Positions 9,698-18,745 of a DNA stretch of 18,745 bases are shown here, one piece after another. The notes beneath the pieces were generated by a model, which saw nothing but the letters and a program-made list of their open reading frames with translations, had not been told where the DNA came from and searched no databases. Origin of the DNA: Chalciporus piperatus (Eukaryota > Basidiomycota > Agaricomycetes > Boletales > Boletaceae); assembly GCA_038093975.1 (NCBI GenBank), contig JBBPTG010000374.1, positions 1 through 18,745 of the forward strand, in the 5' to 3' direction. The translations under genes and the position numbers were made by a program. Position 1 is the stretch's first letter; every line of letters starts with the position of its first letter.

Positions 9698-11155
9698 ATG
9701 TCGTCGACACCGTCCACAGTCTCATTCACTGTCCGTCGTCCTACACCCATTTCACGCTCAGCATCTTCCGGTCCAGAATCAGATGGCCAATTCAAAGTTC
9801 CAGCCCTCCCTCGCCACCTAGCCGGTGCCAGCAGGTCTGCAGCAGGAAGCCCTCTTGCGGGCTCACCCAGGACGTTTAGCTCACGAGAGGATTCAGAAGA
9901 CGACGATGACACGACCGGAATCGTCTTTCGAAACGGCTCTGGTGCTCTTGATGATGAGCACGGTCCACACGGTGACTCGAGTGACGAAGATGGCGGCTTT
10001 GGCGCTAATTCTGGTAGACCCAGAGCACAGCGGTGCGTTTCCCCCCAACCAACACCACAATTCATTAAGTTCGACTCACAAAAGTCATCCCACCACAGTT
10101 TGCGCTCAAAGAAAGACGAATCCGAAGCACCACTTGTAATCCCCTCTCAGTCAAATCCCGATTGGCGTGAAGCCGCTCGAAAACGTCGCGCTGCCTGTTC
10201 TCGGATAGGACCTTATACTTCCCGTGCCACGCCATCCTTCGTTCCAGATTCCGCTCGTGCTTCTACAGGTAAGGATGGGAGCGTCGGTGGTCTTGGAACT
10301 AGGGACACCATCAACTCCGGACCTCAGTTGTCCGGTCTGCAGTTTAAGAAAAGGGTCAAGGTCGAGGTCGCTGACGACAAGGTTTCGATGGAGGATGTGG
10401 AGTCCGTCAAAGTAGAGATGGTCGGGGAAGAGGAAACCGAAGACCAAAGAGCCCTTCGTGCAATTCTCGCAGGGGAAGACGAGTCTAATGGTGCCGCTAT
10501 CGACATCATTCCCATCCCACCTCTTTCCGAGGACGACGCCTTGAAGCAAGACTTGCAAGAGCTACCAGACGTGGCTACAGCAGAGGACTATGCGCGTGTC
10601 CCAATATCTGCTTTCGGGACCGCAATGCTGCGTGGTATGGGTTGGACAGAGGGTACTGTCGCCTCCAAGCTGGAGAAGAGCAAAAAGAACGGCCTTATAG
10701 AGCCGTACTTGCCGCAAGCACGCCCAGCTTTGCTTGGCATTGGTGCGAAAGAGCGCGAGCCGGTTGACGATGGGAGCACGAAGAAGAAGTCCAACAGACC
10801 CGAAATGCGTTACGTGCCTGTAGTCAGAAATGACTCAGGGAGAGAGGAAAGTGGAACGAGCAGATCTGGGACTGTGTCCAGGCGAGGGTCGCGCTCCCCA
10901 CCCAGGAGAGGGGCAGATGAACGTGGCCAAGACCGTGCACGTGACGATGAACGCGACCGGAAAAAAGATCGTGATGACAGCAGTCGATGGAAAAAAGATT
11001 CCGATGACAGATCTCGTGACCGGCGGGATCAAAGGGACCGTGACCGGGATAGAGATCGCGGCCGGGACCGTGAATACACCAGGGACAAGGAGAGGGAAAG
11101 AAGAGGGCACGACGATCGGGATCGTACCAGGGAGCATGACAGGCGGGGTAGTTGA
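9698..11155 (+). CDS. G-patch pre-mRNA splicing factor, Spp2/GPKOW/MOS2-like
   Basis: One open frame of 485 residues. The N-terminal third is Ser/Asp-rich and low complexity. NPDWREAARKRR follows, then VPISAFGTAMLRGMGW at about 300-316, the G-patch-type motif typical of Spp2/GPKOW. Spp2 binds and activates the DEAH-box ATPase Prp2 in the spliceosome; that role is taken from the family, and the factor acts in the nucleus. After LLGIGAKE comes a C-terminal tail of RD/RE/DR repeats with SRSPPRRG, resembling RS/RD domains of splicing proteins. A 66-nt GT-AG segment at 10033-10098 is a multiple of three and could be a removable intron, leaving about 463 residues. Its removal would take out CVSPQPTPQFIKFD, which is unlike the surrounding acidic sequence. 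The ATG at 9698 is the first good start in the frame. Confidence 0.85.
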   Translation: MSSTPSTVSFTVRRPTPISRSASSGPESDGQFKVPALPRHLAGASRSAAGSPLAGSPRTFSSREDSEDDDDTTGIVFRNGSGALDDEHGPHGDSSDEDGGFGANSGRPRAQRCVSPQPTPQFIKFDSQKSSHHSLRSKKDESEAPLVIPSQSNPDWREAARKRRAACSRIGPYTSRATPSFVPDSARASTGKDGSVGGLGTRDTINSGPQLSGLQFKKRVKVEVADDKVSMEDVESVKVEMVGEEETEDQRALRAILAGEDESNGAAIDIIPIPPLSEDDALKQDLQELPDVATAEDYARVPISAFGTAMLRGMGWTEGTVASKLEKSKKNGLIEPYLPQARPALLGIGAKEREPVDDGSTKKKSNRPEMRYVPVVRNDSGREESGTSRSGTVSRRGSRSPPRRGADERGQDRARDDERDRKKDRDDSSRWKKDSDDRSRDRRDQRDRDRDRDRGRDREYTRDKERERRGHDDRDRTREHDRRGS

Positions 11156-11577
11156 CAGGTTGGTCCGGGGGTACCTTAGATTAGACCGGAGAAGATGCTG
11201 ATCAAGCATTGTCTAGAAAGGAGCATTCAGTGCTACTTAGACACCATCGCTCACAGTCGTAGCTTGATCCCAATCCGATCATCATATGTCCAATGATCTC
11301 TGTATGTTTTGTTGTGGGGAAATCACTACATATATGCACTTACACATGGAGTCTCGTCTGTGCCTGCTCCAGGAATGATCCGAGGTTCAACCTGCCGGAT
11401 ATTTGTCAGGGGGGAAACTACCGACAAGGCGTGAAACTTCGGATGCACACAGGCAGAAACTTTAACTCACTCTCCATCCACCAACATTTGCACACGTGAA
11501 CACGGTTTTCATCACCTCATGTGGTGGCATGATCAGAATCTTCGCCAGCGGCCAGTAACCGGCCGGATTATTGAACG
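11156..11577. other. Intergenic region between the G-patch and xylanase genes
   Basis: No gene is supported here. It holds the G-patch gene's 3' end and the upstream promoter of the xylanase. A GTGGGG (11314-11319) fits a CreA/Mig1-type consensus, but such a short match occurs often by chance. Near 11551-11566, AACCGGCCGG forms a small GC palindrome. Confidence 0.4.
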
Positions 11578-11584
11578 TATAAAT
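11578..11584 (+). promoter_or_regulatory. TATA box of the xylanase gene
   Basis: TATAAAT lies 53 nt before the ATG at 11637. The sequence between it and the ATG is pyrimidine-rich (CCCTCTAACCTTCTGACTG), a frequent feature of strongly expressed fungal promoters near the transcription start. Confidence 0.6.
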
Positions 11585-11636
11585 TCCCTCTAACCTTCTG
11601 ACTGACCTCAGTACTCCTCCGCGTGTATCAATCAAA

Positions 11637-13131
11637 ATGATGCTCACTACTAGCTTCCTCGCACTTCTCTCTGCTGTGCATGCGGTGACCGCAGCGGCAG
11701 CCACGAAGCCTCTGTTTGGATTGAACGATGCCGCCAAGTTAGTTGGCAAGAAGTACTTCGGGACAGCGACCGACAACCCAGAGCTAACCAACACCGCCTA
11801 CGTCACGCTCTTGAACAACACTCACATGTTCGGTCAACTTACACCTTCAAACAGCATGAAATGGGTGAGTGGTCTACTTTTTCCCTCCTGAATACGCGCG
11901 TCTCTTACCGCGAATCATCCGTAGGACGCCATTCAGCCTGAGCAAGGCACCTTTGACTTCACTGGTGGTGACCAGATCGTTGCCCTCGCCGAAGCCAATG
12001 GCAAAATTATGCGAGGTAGCAAATTGATCTATCATATTATTTTGACTGTGCTAACGGTGTCTTGCCAGGCCACAACCTTGTATGGAGCAGCCAACTTCCC
12101 AGCTGGGTTACTTCTGGAACATGGACGAACGAAACTTTGACGGCTGTCGTTCAAAACCATGTGACCACGGAGGTTTCACACTACAAGGGGAAGATGTGAG
12201 TTCCTTCAGTTTCTTCCGCGCTAATTAGGCTGACATCTGATTTCTTCTCCCCAGCTGTAAGTAACGCTTATTGTCGATTTGTTTTGGAAGTCCTTGAACT
12301 AAACATATTCGCAGACGCGTGGGACGTCGTCAACGGTTCGTCTCACCTCTCATGGGATGCCTGAGATGTTAATATTCCAGCGCAGAACCTTTGAACGGTG
12401 ACGGAACACTCGCTGCTGACGTTTTCTACAACACGATTGGGAGCGGATACATCGCCGTTGCTCTCAAGGCTGCACGTGCCGCTGACCCCAACGCAAAACT
12501 GTACATCAACGACTACAATTTGGAATTCACCGGTCCGTTTCGCCTTTCACCTCCGTCTCCTGCGAGCCCACTAAGTTTTCCCCCAGGTGCCAAATTCGAT
12601 GGCTTGGTGTCCCTCATCAAACAACTCAAGGCCGAAGGTGCCCCAATCGACGGTATCGGCTTCGAGAGCCACTTTATCCTTGGCCAAGTCAACGGTACTT
12701 CTCTACGAACCAACATGGAAACATTGACCGCACTCGGTCTTGAAGTCGCCGTGACTGAATTGGATGTCCGTATGCCGCTTCCTCCGACGGCCGCTGAGCT
12801 TGAGCAGCAGATGCTTGACTATCGGACGGTTGTCCAAGCTTGCATGGATGTCCATGGTTGCGTTGGTGTCACAGTCTGGGATTTCACTGACGAGGTGCGT
12901 GTGCTTTTTTGGTTGTTGGTAGAAAGGGGAAGAGTCTAAGCTGGACCCTGTTGTAGTACTCGTGGGTTCCAGGCGTCTTCACCGGTTATGGCGCAGCTTG
13001 CCCTTGGGACGAGGTACGTCTTATGGCGTGGAATCTTGAAACGATCGCGAACCTCATTCTGTGAATCTTAGAACTTGAACCCCAAGCCAGCATACACCGG
13101 TATTCTGACCGGCTTCTTCTGGCCGTGGTGA
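11637..13131 (+). CDS. Secreted GH10 endo-1,4-beta-xylanase
   Basis: Nine exons: 11637-11864, 11925-12015, 12069-12195, 12255-12256, 12315-12335, 12386-12532, 12587-12894, 12957-13013 and 13072-13131. They join into 347 codons (346 residues). The N-terminus [19 protein letters not shown] is a typical signal peptide. GH10 signatures are clear: [37 protein letters not shown] (acid/base E157), VTELDVRM (nucleophile E263) and [16 protein letters not shown], ending in LTGFFWPW. There is no CBM1 cellulose-binding module. The enzyme cleaves internal beta-1,4 bonds of xylan outside the cell. Introns are 50-62 nt; the one at 12533-12586 is in frame and could be missed by gene callers. Exon 4 is just CT: it is needed to write Ile-Tyr in KIYAWDVVNE and is flanked by two regular introns. 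GFESHF stands where many GH10 enzymes have GSQSHL. Confidence 0.93.
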
Positions 13132-13453
13132 GCCATGTTCTGGCATCGTGATTTTGGTATCCGCCTTCAGTACTTCAGTTTGGGGTTTGTGCATGAACAC
13201 TTTGGTTGAATATCATACTGGACAATATCAAGGGTTTGGGGTGACGTTTCGTGCCTTCCTAGAGTTCACTCTATGTTAGTATGTACCACTCATTTGCCAC
13301 CATGAGTCACGTCAAGTTTTTCTTCGTTTGTCATGTGTATCATACTCGTACACTTTCCCAAGGCCGTGAGTTACCTCAATCGCTGGTACCCTTTCGATCT
13401 CGTCCACTTCAAAATTGCACCAAGTACACAAATGGGGCAGTCAGCGTGCATCC
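13132..13453. other. Convergent intergenic region between xylanase and GST
   Basis: Both flanking genes end toward this 322-nt stretch, which should contain their 3' untranslated regions and polyadenylation sites. The short open frames in it resemble no protein I know. Confidence 0.4.
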
Positions 13454-14314
13454 TCACGCACTGGTCTTCACTGCTTTCCATGCGGGTCGCGATGATATCG
13501 CCTGCCACCACCTGCCATAGCCAGTGAGCCTGGGATCTCGAGTGCCAGAGGTCCAGAACTCTTACCTCGCTACATTCGGCCTATTCTCGAGCACATTGTA
13601 ATCCAGCTCCTCGATCACGATGGCACCATATGGGAGGTGGAACAAGTCTGCCAATGTAATGTTCTGCGAAACACCTTCTGGTCTGTTGTTCATCCCTCAG
13701 AGAAAAATTACTCACTTCTCCCGCCAGGTAGGCATGTTTGGCGAGGATGACTTCGTATGCATCAAGTTTTGCATTGAGGTTGGCAATGTATTCATTCACC
13801 CTAGCTTCGTCAGCTTCCAGCTTCCGGTGCCTTCATAAAACGACACTTGAGTTCTCAGCCTGAGAGATGATCAGGGAGACAAACTTTTTAATGATCTTCT
13901 CCGTCGCGAGACCCAGGGCGAATGGATAGAAGTTGGCACACTCGATAGATGCCGCTTGTTCGAAAAATGCCTCGCTCTTCGGATCCTTTGGAATAAGCCC
14001 AGGTGTTCCCTGTTCCTCGTATTTCTTGACGAGATACCTGCATATCGCTCTTGATTCATACAAGATGAAACCATCGTCATCCTGAAATATCATCTCGTGA
14101 GCACATACGCATGCACAACCACGATGCTGTACTATCTCCTCACGATGTATGGCACTTGACCGAACGGTTGGAACTCCCTGAACGCAGGGGTCTTGTGTTC
14201 TCCTTTGTATACAGCAACGTCGACCACTTCGTAGGGTATTTCTTTCTCTTTGCAAACCTCTGCCACCAGTCTGACTAGTGGTGCGATAGCATGACCGTGG
14301 ATTTTGAGTACCAT
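13454..14314 (-). CDS. Glutathione S-transferase, phi-like fungal class
   Basis: Exons on the minus strand: 14314-14144, 14081-13885, 13830-13716, 13663-13566 and 13511-13454, giving 212 residues. The introns are 62, 54, 52 and 54 nt. The N-terminal thioredoxin-like domain shows FQPFGQVPYI then DDDGFILYESRAICRYL, the glutathione-binding cis-Pro and ESRAI motifs (E66, S67). The helical C-terminal domain has LDAYEVILAKHAYLAGENIT then LADLFHLPYGA, the conserved N-capping/hydrophobic-staple region, and RPNVARWWQAISSRPAWKAV near the end. Such cytosolic enzymes conjugate or bind glutathione and electrophiles, for example wood-derived phenolics. Aligned by eye with phi-class starts (VLKLYG.P.STCTRRV), the usual catalytic Ser is Ala11 and the next residue is Pro. 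Activity may therefore differ. All exon junctions keep the family sequence continuous. Confidence 0.9.
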
Positions 14315-14409
14315 GATGAAATTCTCGAGTGGGCGAAAAGCTGCTGAGCTGAGTACTAGGCAGAGAGGTGGACCCGATTTCTCGTCCAGGGCGTCTAAAC
14401 CAGAACTCG

Positions 14410-14416
14410 TTTTATA
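14410..14416 (-). promoter_or_regulatory. TATA box of the GST gene
   Basis: The minus strand reads TATAAAA here, about 96 nt upstream of the GST ATG at 14314. Position and sequence suit a core-promoter element. Confidence 0.5.
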
Positions 14417-14894
14417 CGGCCTAGGATCTCTTTTGGTAAGTTCATTATTTAGTAGTCACTCCTTCGCCGCTGTTCGTGACTGGGCCGAACACGAAAATGG
14501 CATGATCACGATCAGATATAAAATCGGACGGTTCATGAGGGAAGCCATCTTCTAATCCCCACCGGGTAAACACGTGTGTGGCCAAAAGGCGGTTGCAGAA
14601 GCCACTTCCTCCCAAATCAGCGCGTTTATCAGCGCTCATCGTGGATAAAGTGAGCTTTTCCGAACGCTTTAGTCCAAGGAGATCCGATCTATCTTGGTAC
14701 GAAATCGGTGGCGAAACGAGGATTCAGGCTCGAGGGTGCACGGGATGTCTGTCGGGACATCAGCAGAACTACTCTGCCACATTGGACACTCTGGGGAGAG
14801 CTGAGCAAGTGGTTGTAGTGGTGTAGAACATCTCCGGATGAGCCTGGAGATTTGTGATTTGTAGCGCACAGCCACCGTGGTGTTGACGCGAGTT

Positions 14895-14901
14895 TATAAA
14901 T
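14895..14901 (+). promoter_or_regulatory. TATA box of the F-box gene
   Basis: TATAAAT lies 57 nt before the ATG at 14958, almost the same spacing as the TATA box of the xylanase gene in this window. Confidence 0.5.
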
Positions 14902-14957
14902 TTAATGTAGTAAACATCAACTCTACTGCAAACCATTCTCTCTTTGTCGCGAGGACT

Positions 14958-17405
14958 ATGGTTCAAACACGGTCTGGTGCTCGAACGACCGGCGGAAATG
15001 CAGTGGAGATCAAAGGACAGTATGCCTTGCAGCCAGATATCAACCGGAATAGGGTCTCAGGGGTGGCAAGTACAAGTAAACCATTGACAACCCCGGGCCA
15101 GCCAACGCAGACCTTAAAGCGTCCGCACCGGGAGTCTCAACCTCAGCAAGACGAACAGGTAGCGGAGCTATCCAAGAGGCTGCGACGATGTGTCCCGCAA
15201 GATGTTGCCTTCCTGAGGGTGAACACGGATGTGTTATTTTATGTACGCTGATTAATGTTTCCTCGCGTGGACTTGAACGGGACAATAACGGCGATTTAAT
15301 GTGCAGATTGCGTCGCATGCGCACCTTTCTGCCCTAGTCAATCTCGCACGCACCTGCACGTTCGTTCGTTCGTTCCTCATGACCAGGTCGTCGACATTCG
15401 TCTGGTGCAATGCCCGGCGTCAACTTGAAGGTCTTCCGGAGTGCCCGTTTGATTTGAGCGAACAGAAATATGCACATTGGTTGTTCGACGATTATTGCCA
15501 CGTATGTGCACGTCGTATGTTCTCCTGTCGTCTCACACATAATTTCGTTTCAGAGCTGTGGTGAACACTCAGGCTGGCAGTCATCAGAGCAGAAGGTGTA
15601 CTGGAACGTGCACTGGAGGTTGTGCCACAAGTGCATCGACATACGGTACAGTATCGTGCTTGACTCGGTTGGATCTCTGATCGTCTGACTGTGACAATAT
15701 GTTTTGTTCCAACTTGCCCGGTTATGGCAGGCTCGTACGTCGCTCGTGTAGTGACCGAATCCTACCGGGCGACATCCTTCCCACCGACTGGGTTGGCATT
15801 TCACAATGTAGGTGTTGTTTTGGTCTTGTGAAACGGATGTTTTGTAACAGATCGTAGTCGCTTTCGATAAGATTCAGCAAACTGTGTTCTGGGACAGCTA
15901 CAACAAAGCGTCCTGCAAGAATAAGTGTTTGGAAGAGTTCCTGGAGAAACTTCGCGTTGTTAAAAAGGTAGGCTCAAAAATGTAGTCGCTTCCTGGCTAA
16001 TGAGAAGACAGCATGCTACTGAATGTAATGCTTGGCTCAACGAGCAACTCTACCGACGGGAAGAAAGGTTTGCTGTTTTCGATCACTCTACCTTGTTTTG
16101 GTTGCTCAGTGCTTCGGGTGTCCAGCATCTTTGAGCGACTTCGGCAGCTGGGATACGATGCTGAGATTGGTTTTGGAAGGAAACATATAGTCTCGCACCT
16201 CAAATCCACTTTCAGGATTACTTGGGTGCTCACAAATGAAGGTAAGCATGCATATGTGTCTGAACTTTCGTGCATCCGGTCAATTCTTATCCCTGCTGTA
16301 GAATGGGATCAGATGCATCCACAATGGCTTGAGATCATGCCCAGCATCCGAGCCCTCCGACTGCGTGAGGTCGTCTATCCATCTCGTCAACAATGCCTAG
16401 TTGATGAGTATAACACCTACGTCACGGCGCCAAGGCGGCATCCACCGTCGGGCGTGCTGCCTTTTGATATTCTTCCACATGTCCTGGACATTGCTACCTT
16501 TCCTCCATTCGATGTGATCATCAAGGTTCCTGAAGTGGCCATGCGTGGGGACATATTATTTCTATCGACCTTTAGTACACATCTTCCTGCATGTGTCACA
16601 GAGTGGGGAGTCAAGCTCGAGGGGGCAATTACTGCAATAACCAATCCAGCCCCACAGGGAGGGTCATTCCAGAACAACTCCATGGGTGGATTGTTCCATT
16701 GGCGTGATCCGGGGAGTTTCCGGGAGGATGTTCTGCTCAGCTATCCAGACGTGCTATTTCTGGACGTCTTTCAACGCTACCAGCCACAGGATATAGACAG
16801 TCCAGGTTCAGCAGGACATCCATTACCACGTGTGGATAAGCATGGAATACCATTGCTCAGAAAATGTGAAGAAGCCGAGCATGTCGTACGTCCTTGTGGG
16901 TTGGACCCAGAAGTCACTATTTTTGAAGATATGGAAGATCGGAATGCTCGATTCGTGTGTCTCATGTGTCCGAGCTCACAGATCGTAAGGACTTGGATAG
17001 GTGCGGTACGTGTCTCTTTCGCTGTCATGTTTCGTCTGTTGCATGCTGAATTTCTGACCATCATAAGCACAGAGCTGCCATGCCAAGCTGCACCACCCTG
17101 GTGTGCAATTTGATGCAAAGGTCCCACGGTGGCGTTTGATTGATGATGATCATATAGAGCTCATCGAGGCCATTGAGAACAGTGGCAGATTAGATCCTCC
17201 CCGAGAGCCGTTTTTCCGTTGCCTGCTGTGCTCACCACGAGTTGGCGATGCACGGTCGCACACCGAGCTTCTGTATCACCTTCACGACAAGTCAGTATTT
17301 CCCCCATTTTTGCACAACATACCGTTGATCGAAAACTGGATGACTCGGACACATTTGGCAGGCACAAATAGAGATGAAAGAAGCTTCCTTGGGTGGGCAT
17401 TATGA
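14958..17405 (+). CDS. F-box-like protein with Cys/His zinc-binding clusters
   Basis: Exons: 14958-15242, 15307-15501, 15554-15650, 15731-15807, 15851-15967, 16012-16067, 16126-16241, 16302-17005 and 17073-17405, giving about 659 residues. Introns are 43-80 nt. It starts MVQTRSGAR with a basic low-complexity region, then an F-box-like stretch: NTDVLFYIASHAHLSALVNL, then ARTCTFVRSFLM and RSSTFVWCNARRQLEGLPEC. This is the hallmark of a large Agaricomycete F-box family. F-box proteins recruit substrates to SCF ubiquitin ligases; that role is inferred. CHSC...LCHKC joins across intron 2. Helical NEQLYRREESIFERLRQLGY and a long middle region follow, then VCLMC...HAKLHH and CLLC...HLHD clusters. 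A 71-nt GT-AG intron at 17291-17361 would instead end the protein at 17371 as HDKHK, completing a C2H2-type finger (about 624 residues). The intron 3 donor (15651) was chosen only to keep the frame. Confidence 0.75.
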
Positions 17406-17816
17406 GCCTTTACGGTGTTGTTATGTGTCTTTGGGTGCGTGCGGTCTGGTGGAGATGTTGGAGGAAGAGGATTCTGTGACGTACAGAGTTGCTGCTTTTG
17501 AGGAGGAGGAGGAGGAGGGAGCTTGATGTGAATGGTCGGTGGTTACGAGAGGTAACTTTGTATCTTGTATCTTTCGTCGTCGCGTGACTATCGATGGTCG
17601 ACAGCATCGACTTCTGCACAATGATGGACGAGACCCACGAGTGACAAATTTCACGTTCGAGTATCGACTCCCACTCACTGAACATACCCAGTGACTGAGT
17701 CAGATCATTCGGATTTGTGGGTTTGTGTGGGCGTCGATCATACACAGCCACAAATTAGTTGTCGTGGCGTTGTTGTTCCATCAACGCGTTCTGCTTCCTC
17801 CGAGACTATCATAGAC
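17406..17816. other. Intergenic region between the two F-box copies
   Basis: The region holds an imperfect (GAG)n tract at about 17500-17519 and otherwise no supported feature. It must contain the first gene's 3' end and the promoter of the second copy, for which no clear TATA box was seen. Confidence 0.4.
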
Positions 17817-18745
17817 ATGGTGCAAACTAGATCTGCCACAGCGAAAAGTCGGCCCAACGAGGCTCGCACTGGCAGTAAAGTTGGTGCTACTGAAGTACCC
17901 CTGGGAGGAACTCAACAACCTGTTACCAAACGTCGACGGCTGCAGGAAGGAGAGCTTGGGGCGGTGTCCGCAAAGAAACGAAGACGTGGCAAGCCTGAGA
18001 AGTTGTGTCAATTGAACATCAACATGTTGTTCCTCGTACGTGGTTTCCTTTTTCCCCCACCCGACTTGGTGTTGAGAAGGGCAAAATATAGCTTGCGGCT
18101 TACGTTGACCCGCTCAACTTGCTCAACTTGTCATGAACATTCATCACTCAATGTCAACAGGAACTTGAACCGGAGTGTCGAACCAGCTTACGACCAGAAA
18201 GCCCCACAGGTCAAAACTACCCAAAGTATTGACACACAGCGACTCTGATAAACTCCAATTGGCCTGTGCTTTGTTCAGTGTCCACCGTGATGCCGGGCTG
18301 TATGTCCACCCGGCATTACTCTTCCTCCCTTTACACTGCCATTGTCTTCCATACGAGACTGACGAAGCCAGTACTACCACCCGGAGTTGGGCCAAGAAAT
18401 CCATCACCCTCTGTGAAGCGGCTACGGATGTTGTCCGTGCCTGCGGGCTAGATCCAGGTCTGGCCACGGTGGACAACATGGAGCGTCGTAATGCCAGACT
18501 GGTCTGTCTAATTTGCGAGGGGCCGCGCCTCGTCAGAACTTGGGCAGATGCTGTCCGTTTTTCGCTCTGTTGTGAATTCTGCCACTAAGTGAGGCTCATT
18601 TCAGGTCCGACACGCGAGTAGTTTCCACGTAGAACTTCCGCAACATCTCAAGAACCCTGGATGGTATTTGGTCGAGGACACCCACCTAGGTGCGATCAGA
18701 GCTGTCGAACGGGTTGCTGAGGAAGGGTATCCTCTCGATCATTCT
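17817..18745 (+). pseudogene. Second F-box family copy, internally deleted and interrupted (runs off right edge)
   Basis: The start MVQTRSATAKSRPNEART and the basic KKRRRGK region parallel the intact neighbour. Exon 1 (17817-18035) ends NINMLFL at the same place as the neighbour's first exon. After a 56-nt intron, the F-box continues LAAYVDPLNLLNLS and hits TGA at 18134-18136. The later part resumes in another frame: CEAATDVVRACGLDPGLATV, NMERRNARLVCLICEGPRLV and RTWADA. A 52-nt intron (18553-18604) and VRHASSFHVEL follow to the edge, matching the neighbour's CEEAEHVVRPCGLDPEVT...RFVCLMC region and its intron position. Only about 260 nt separate the two matching parts, against about 1.5 kb in the neighbour. 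The F-box end, the CxxC cluster and the middle domain are therefore missing. The C-terminal half could still be expressed from another start. Confidence 0.7.

Larger units (their letters stand above)
14315..14957. other. Divergent intergenic region between GST and F-box genes
   Basis: Apart from the two TATA-like boxes listed separately, no supported feature was found in this 643-nt stretch. The short frames in it start poorly and resemble nothing known. Confidence 0.4.

Noticed and set aside
10835..11209. Long minus-strand frame opposite the G-patch gene's tail
   Set aside because: It is the complement of the RD-rich repeat codons, which lack stops in several frames; no motif or ATG context supports it.
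11314..11319. GTGGGG as a CreA/Mig1 carbon-repression site of the xylanase
   Set aside because: A six-base match about 320 nt from the start codon is expected by chance; no paired site was found.
15857..16125. Possible frameshift in the F-box gene between the KLRVVKK and IFERLRQ exons
   Set aside because: Introns at 15968-16011 and 16068-16125 restore one continuous frame, so no frameshift is needed.
16013..17113. Single unspliced frame through the F-box gene with an ATG at 16013
   Set aside because: It reads through three introns; splicing gives HATECNAWLNEQLYRREE-SIFERLRQLGYD, which fits the helical region better, and links to the upstream exons.
17500..17519. (GAG)n tract as a coding repeat
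   Set aside because: Encodes poly-Ser/Leu only in antisense frames without homology; treated as a simple repeat in intergenic DNA.

Overview
This window looks like genomic DNA of a filamentous basidiomycete, most likely an Agaricomycete. No species can be named from the sequence alone. Three things point that way. The genes are split by many short GT-AG introns, mostly 43-67 nt with CTRAC/CTAAC-like branch sites. The repertoire fits: an expanded-type RecQ-like helicase, F-box proteins starting MVQTRS, a GH10 xylanase and a fungal GST. There are no prokaryotic operon features. Gene models below were built by hand by joining reading frames across GT-AG introns so that conserved motifs stay continuous.

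Layout from left to right. (1) 1-2025, minus: 5' part of a RecQ-family DNA helicase gene with four introns, running off the left edge. (2) 2026-2943: a long intergenic stretch with a small apparent GH95-like C-terminal relic and an AT-rich promoter-like tract. (3) 2944-5776, plus: a seven-exon gene for a ~833-residue P-loop NTPase of unknown role. (4) About 5731-6050, minus: a broken open frame, followed by two short tandem repeats. (5) 6527-8102, minus: a ~410-residue stand-alone MetE-type zinc methyltransferase domain. (6) 8292-9409, minus: a candidate six-exon orphan gene of ~259 residues. (7) 9698-11155, plus: a G-patch splicing factor (Spp2/GPKOW-like) with an RD-rich tail. (8) 11637-13131, plus: a secreted GH10 endo-xylanase with nine exons, one of them apparently only 2 nt. 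(9) 13454-14314, minus: a phi-like glutathione S-transferase whose usual catalytic Ser position is Ala. (10) 14958-17405, plus: an intact F-box/zinc-finger protein gene. (11) 17817 to the right edge, plus: a second, damaged copy of the same F-box family.

The genes are not an evident pathway cluster. The xylanase and GST fit a plant-litter or wood-decay lifestyle. The helicase, NTPase and F-box genes resemble rapidly duplicating Agaricomycete families, and decayed fragments lie beside them. The G-patch factor and the orphan gene are divergent across 288 bp and may share a promoter. No CRISPR array, rRNA, tRNA or complete transposon was seen.
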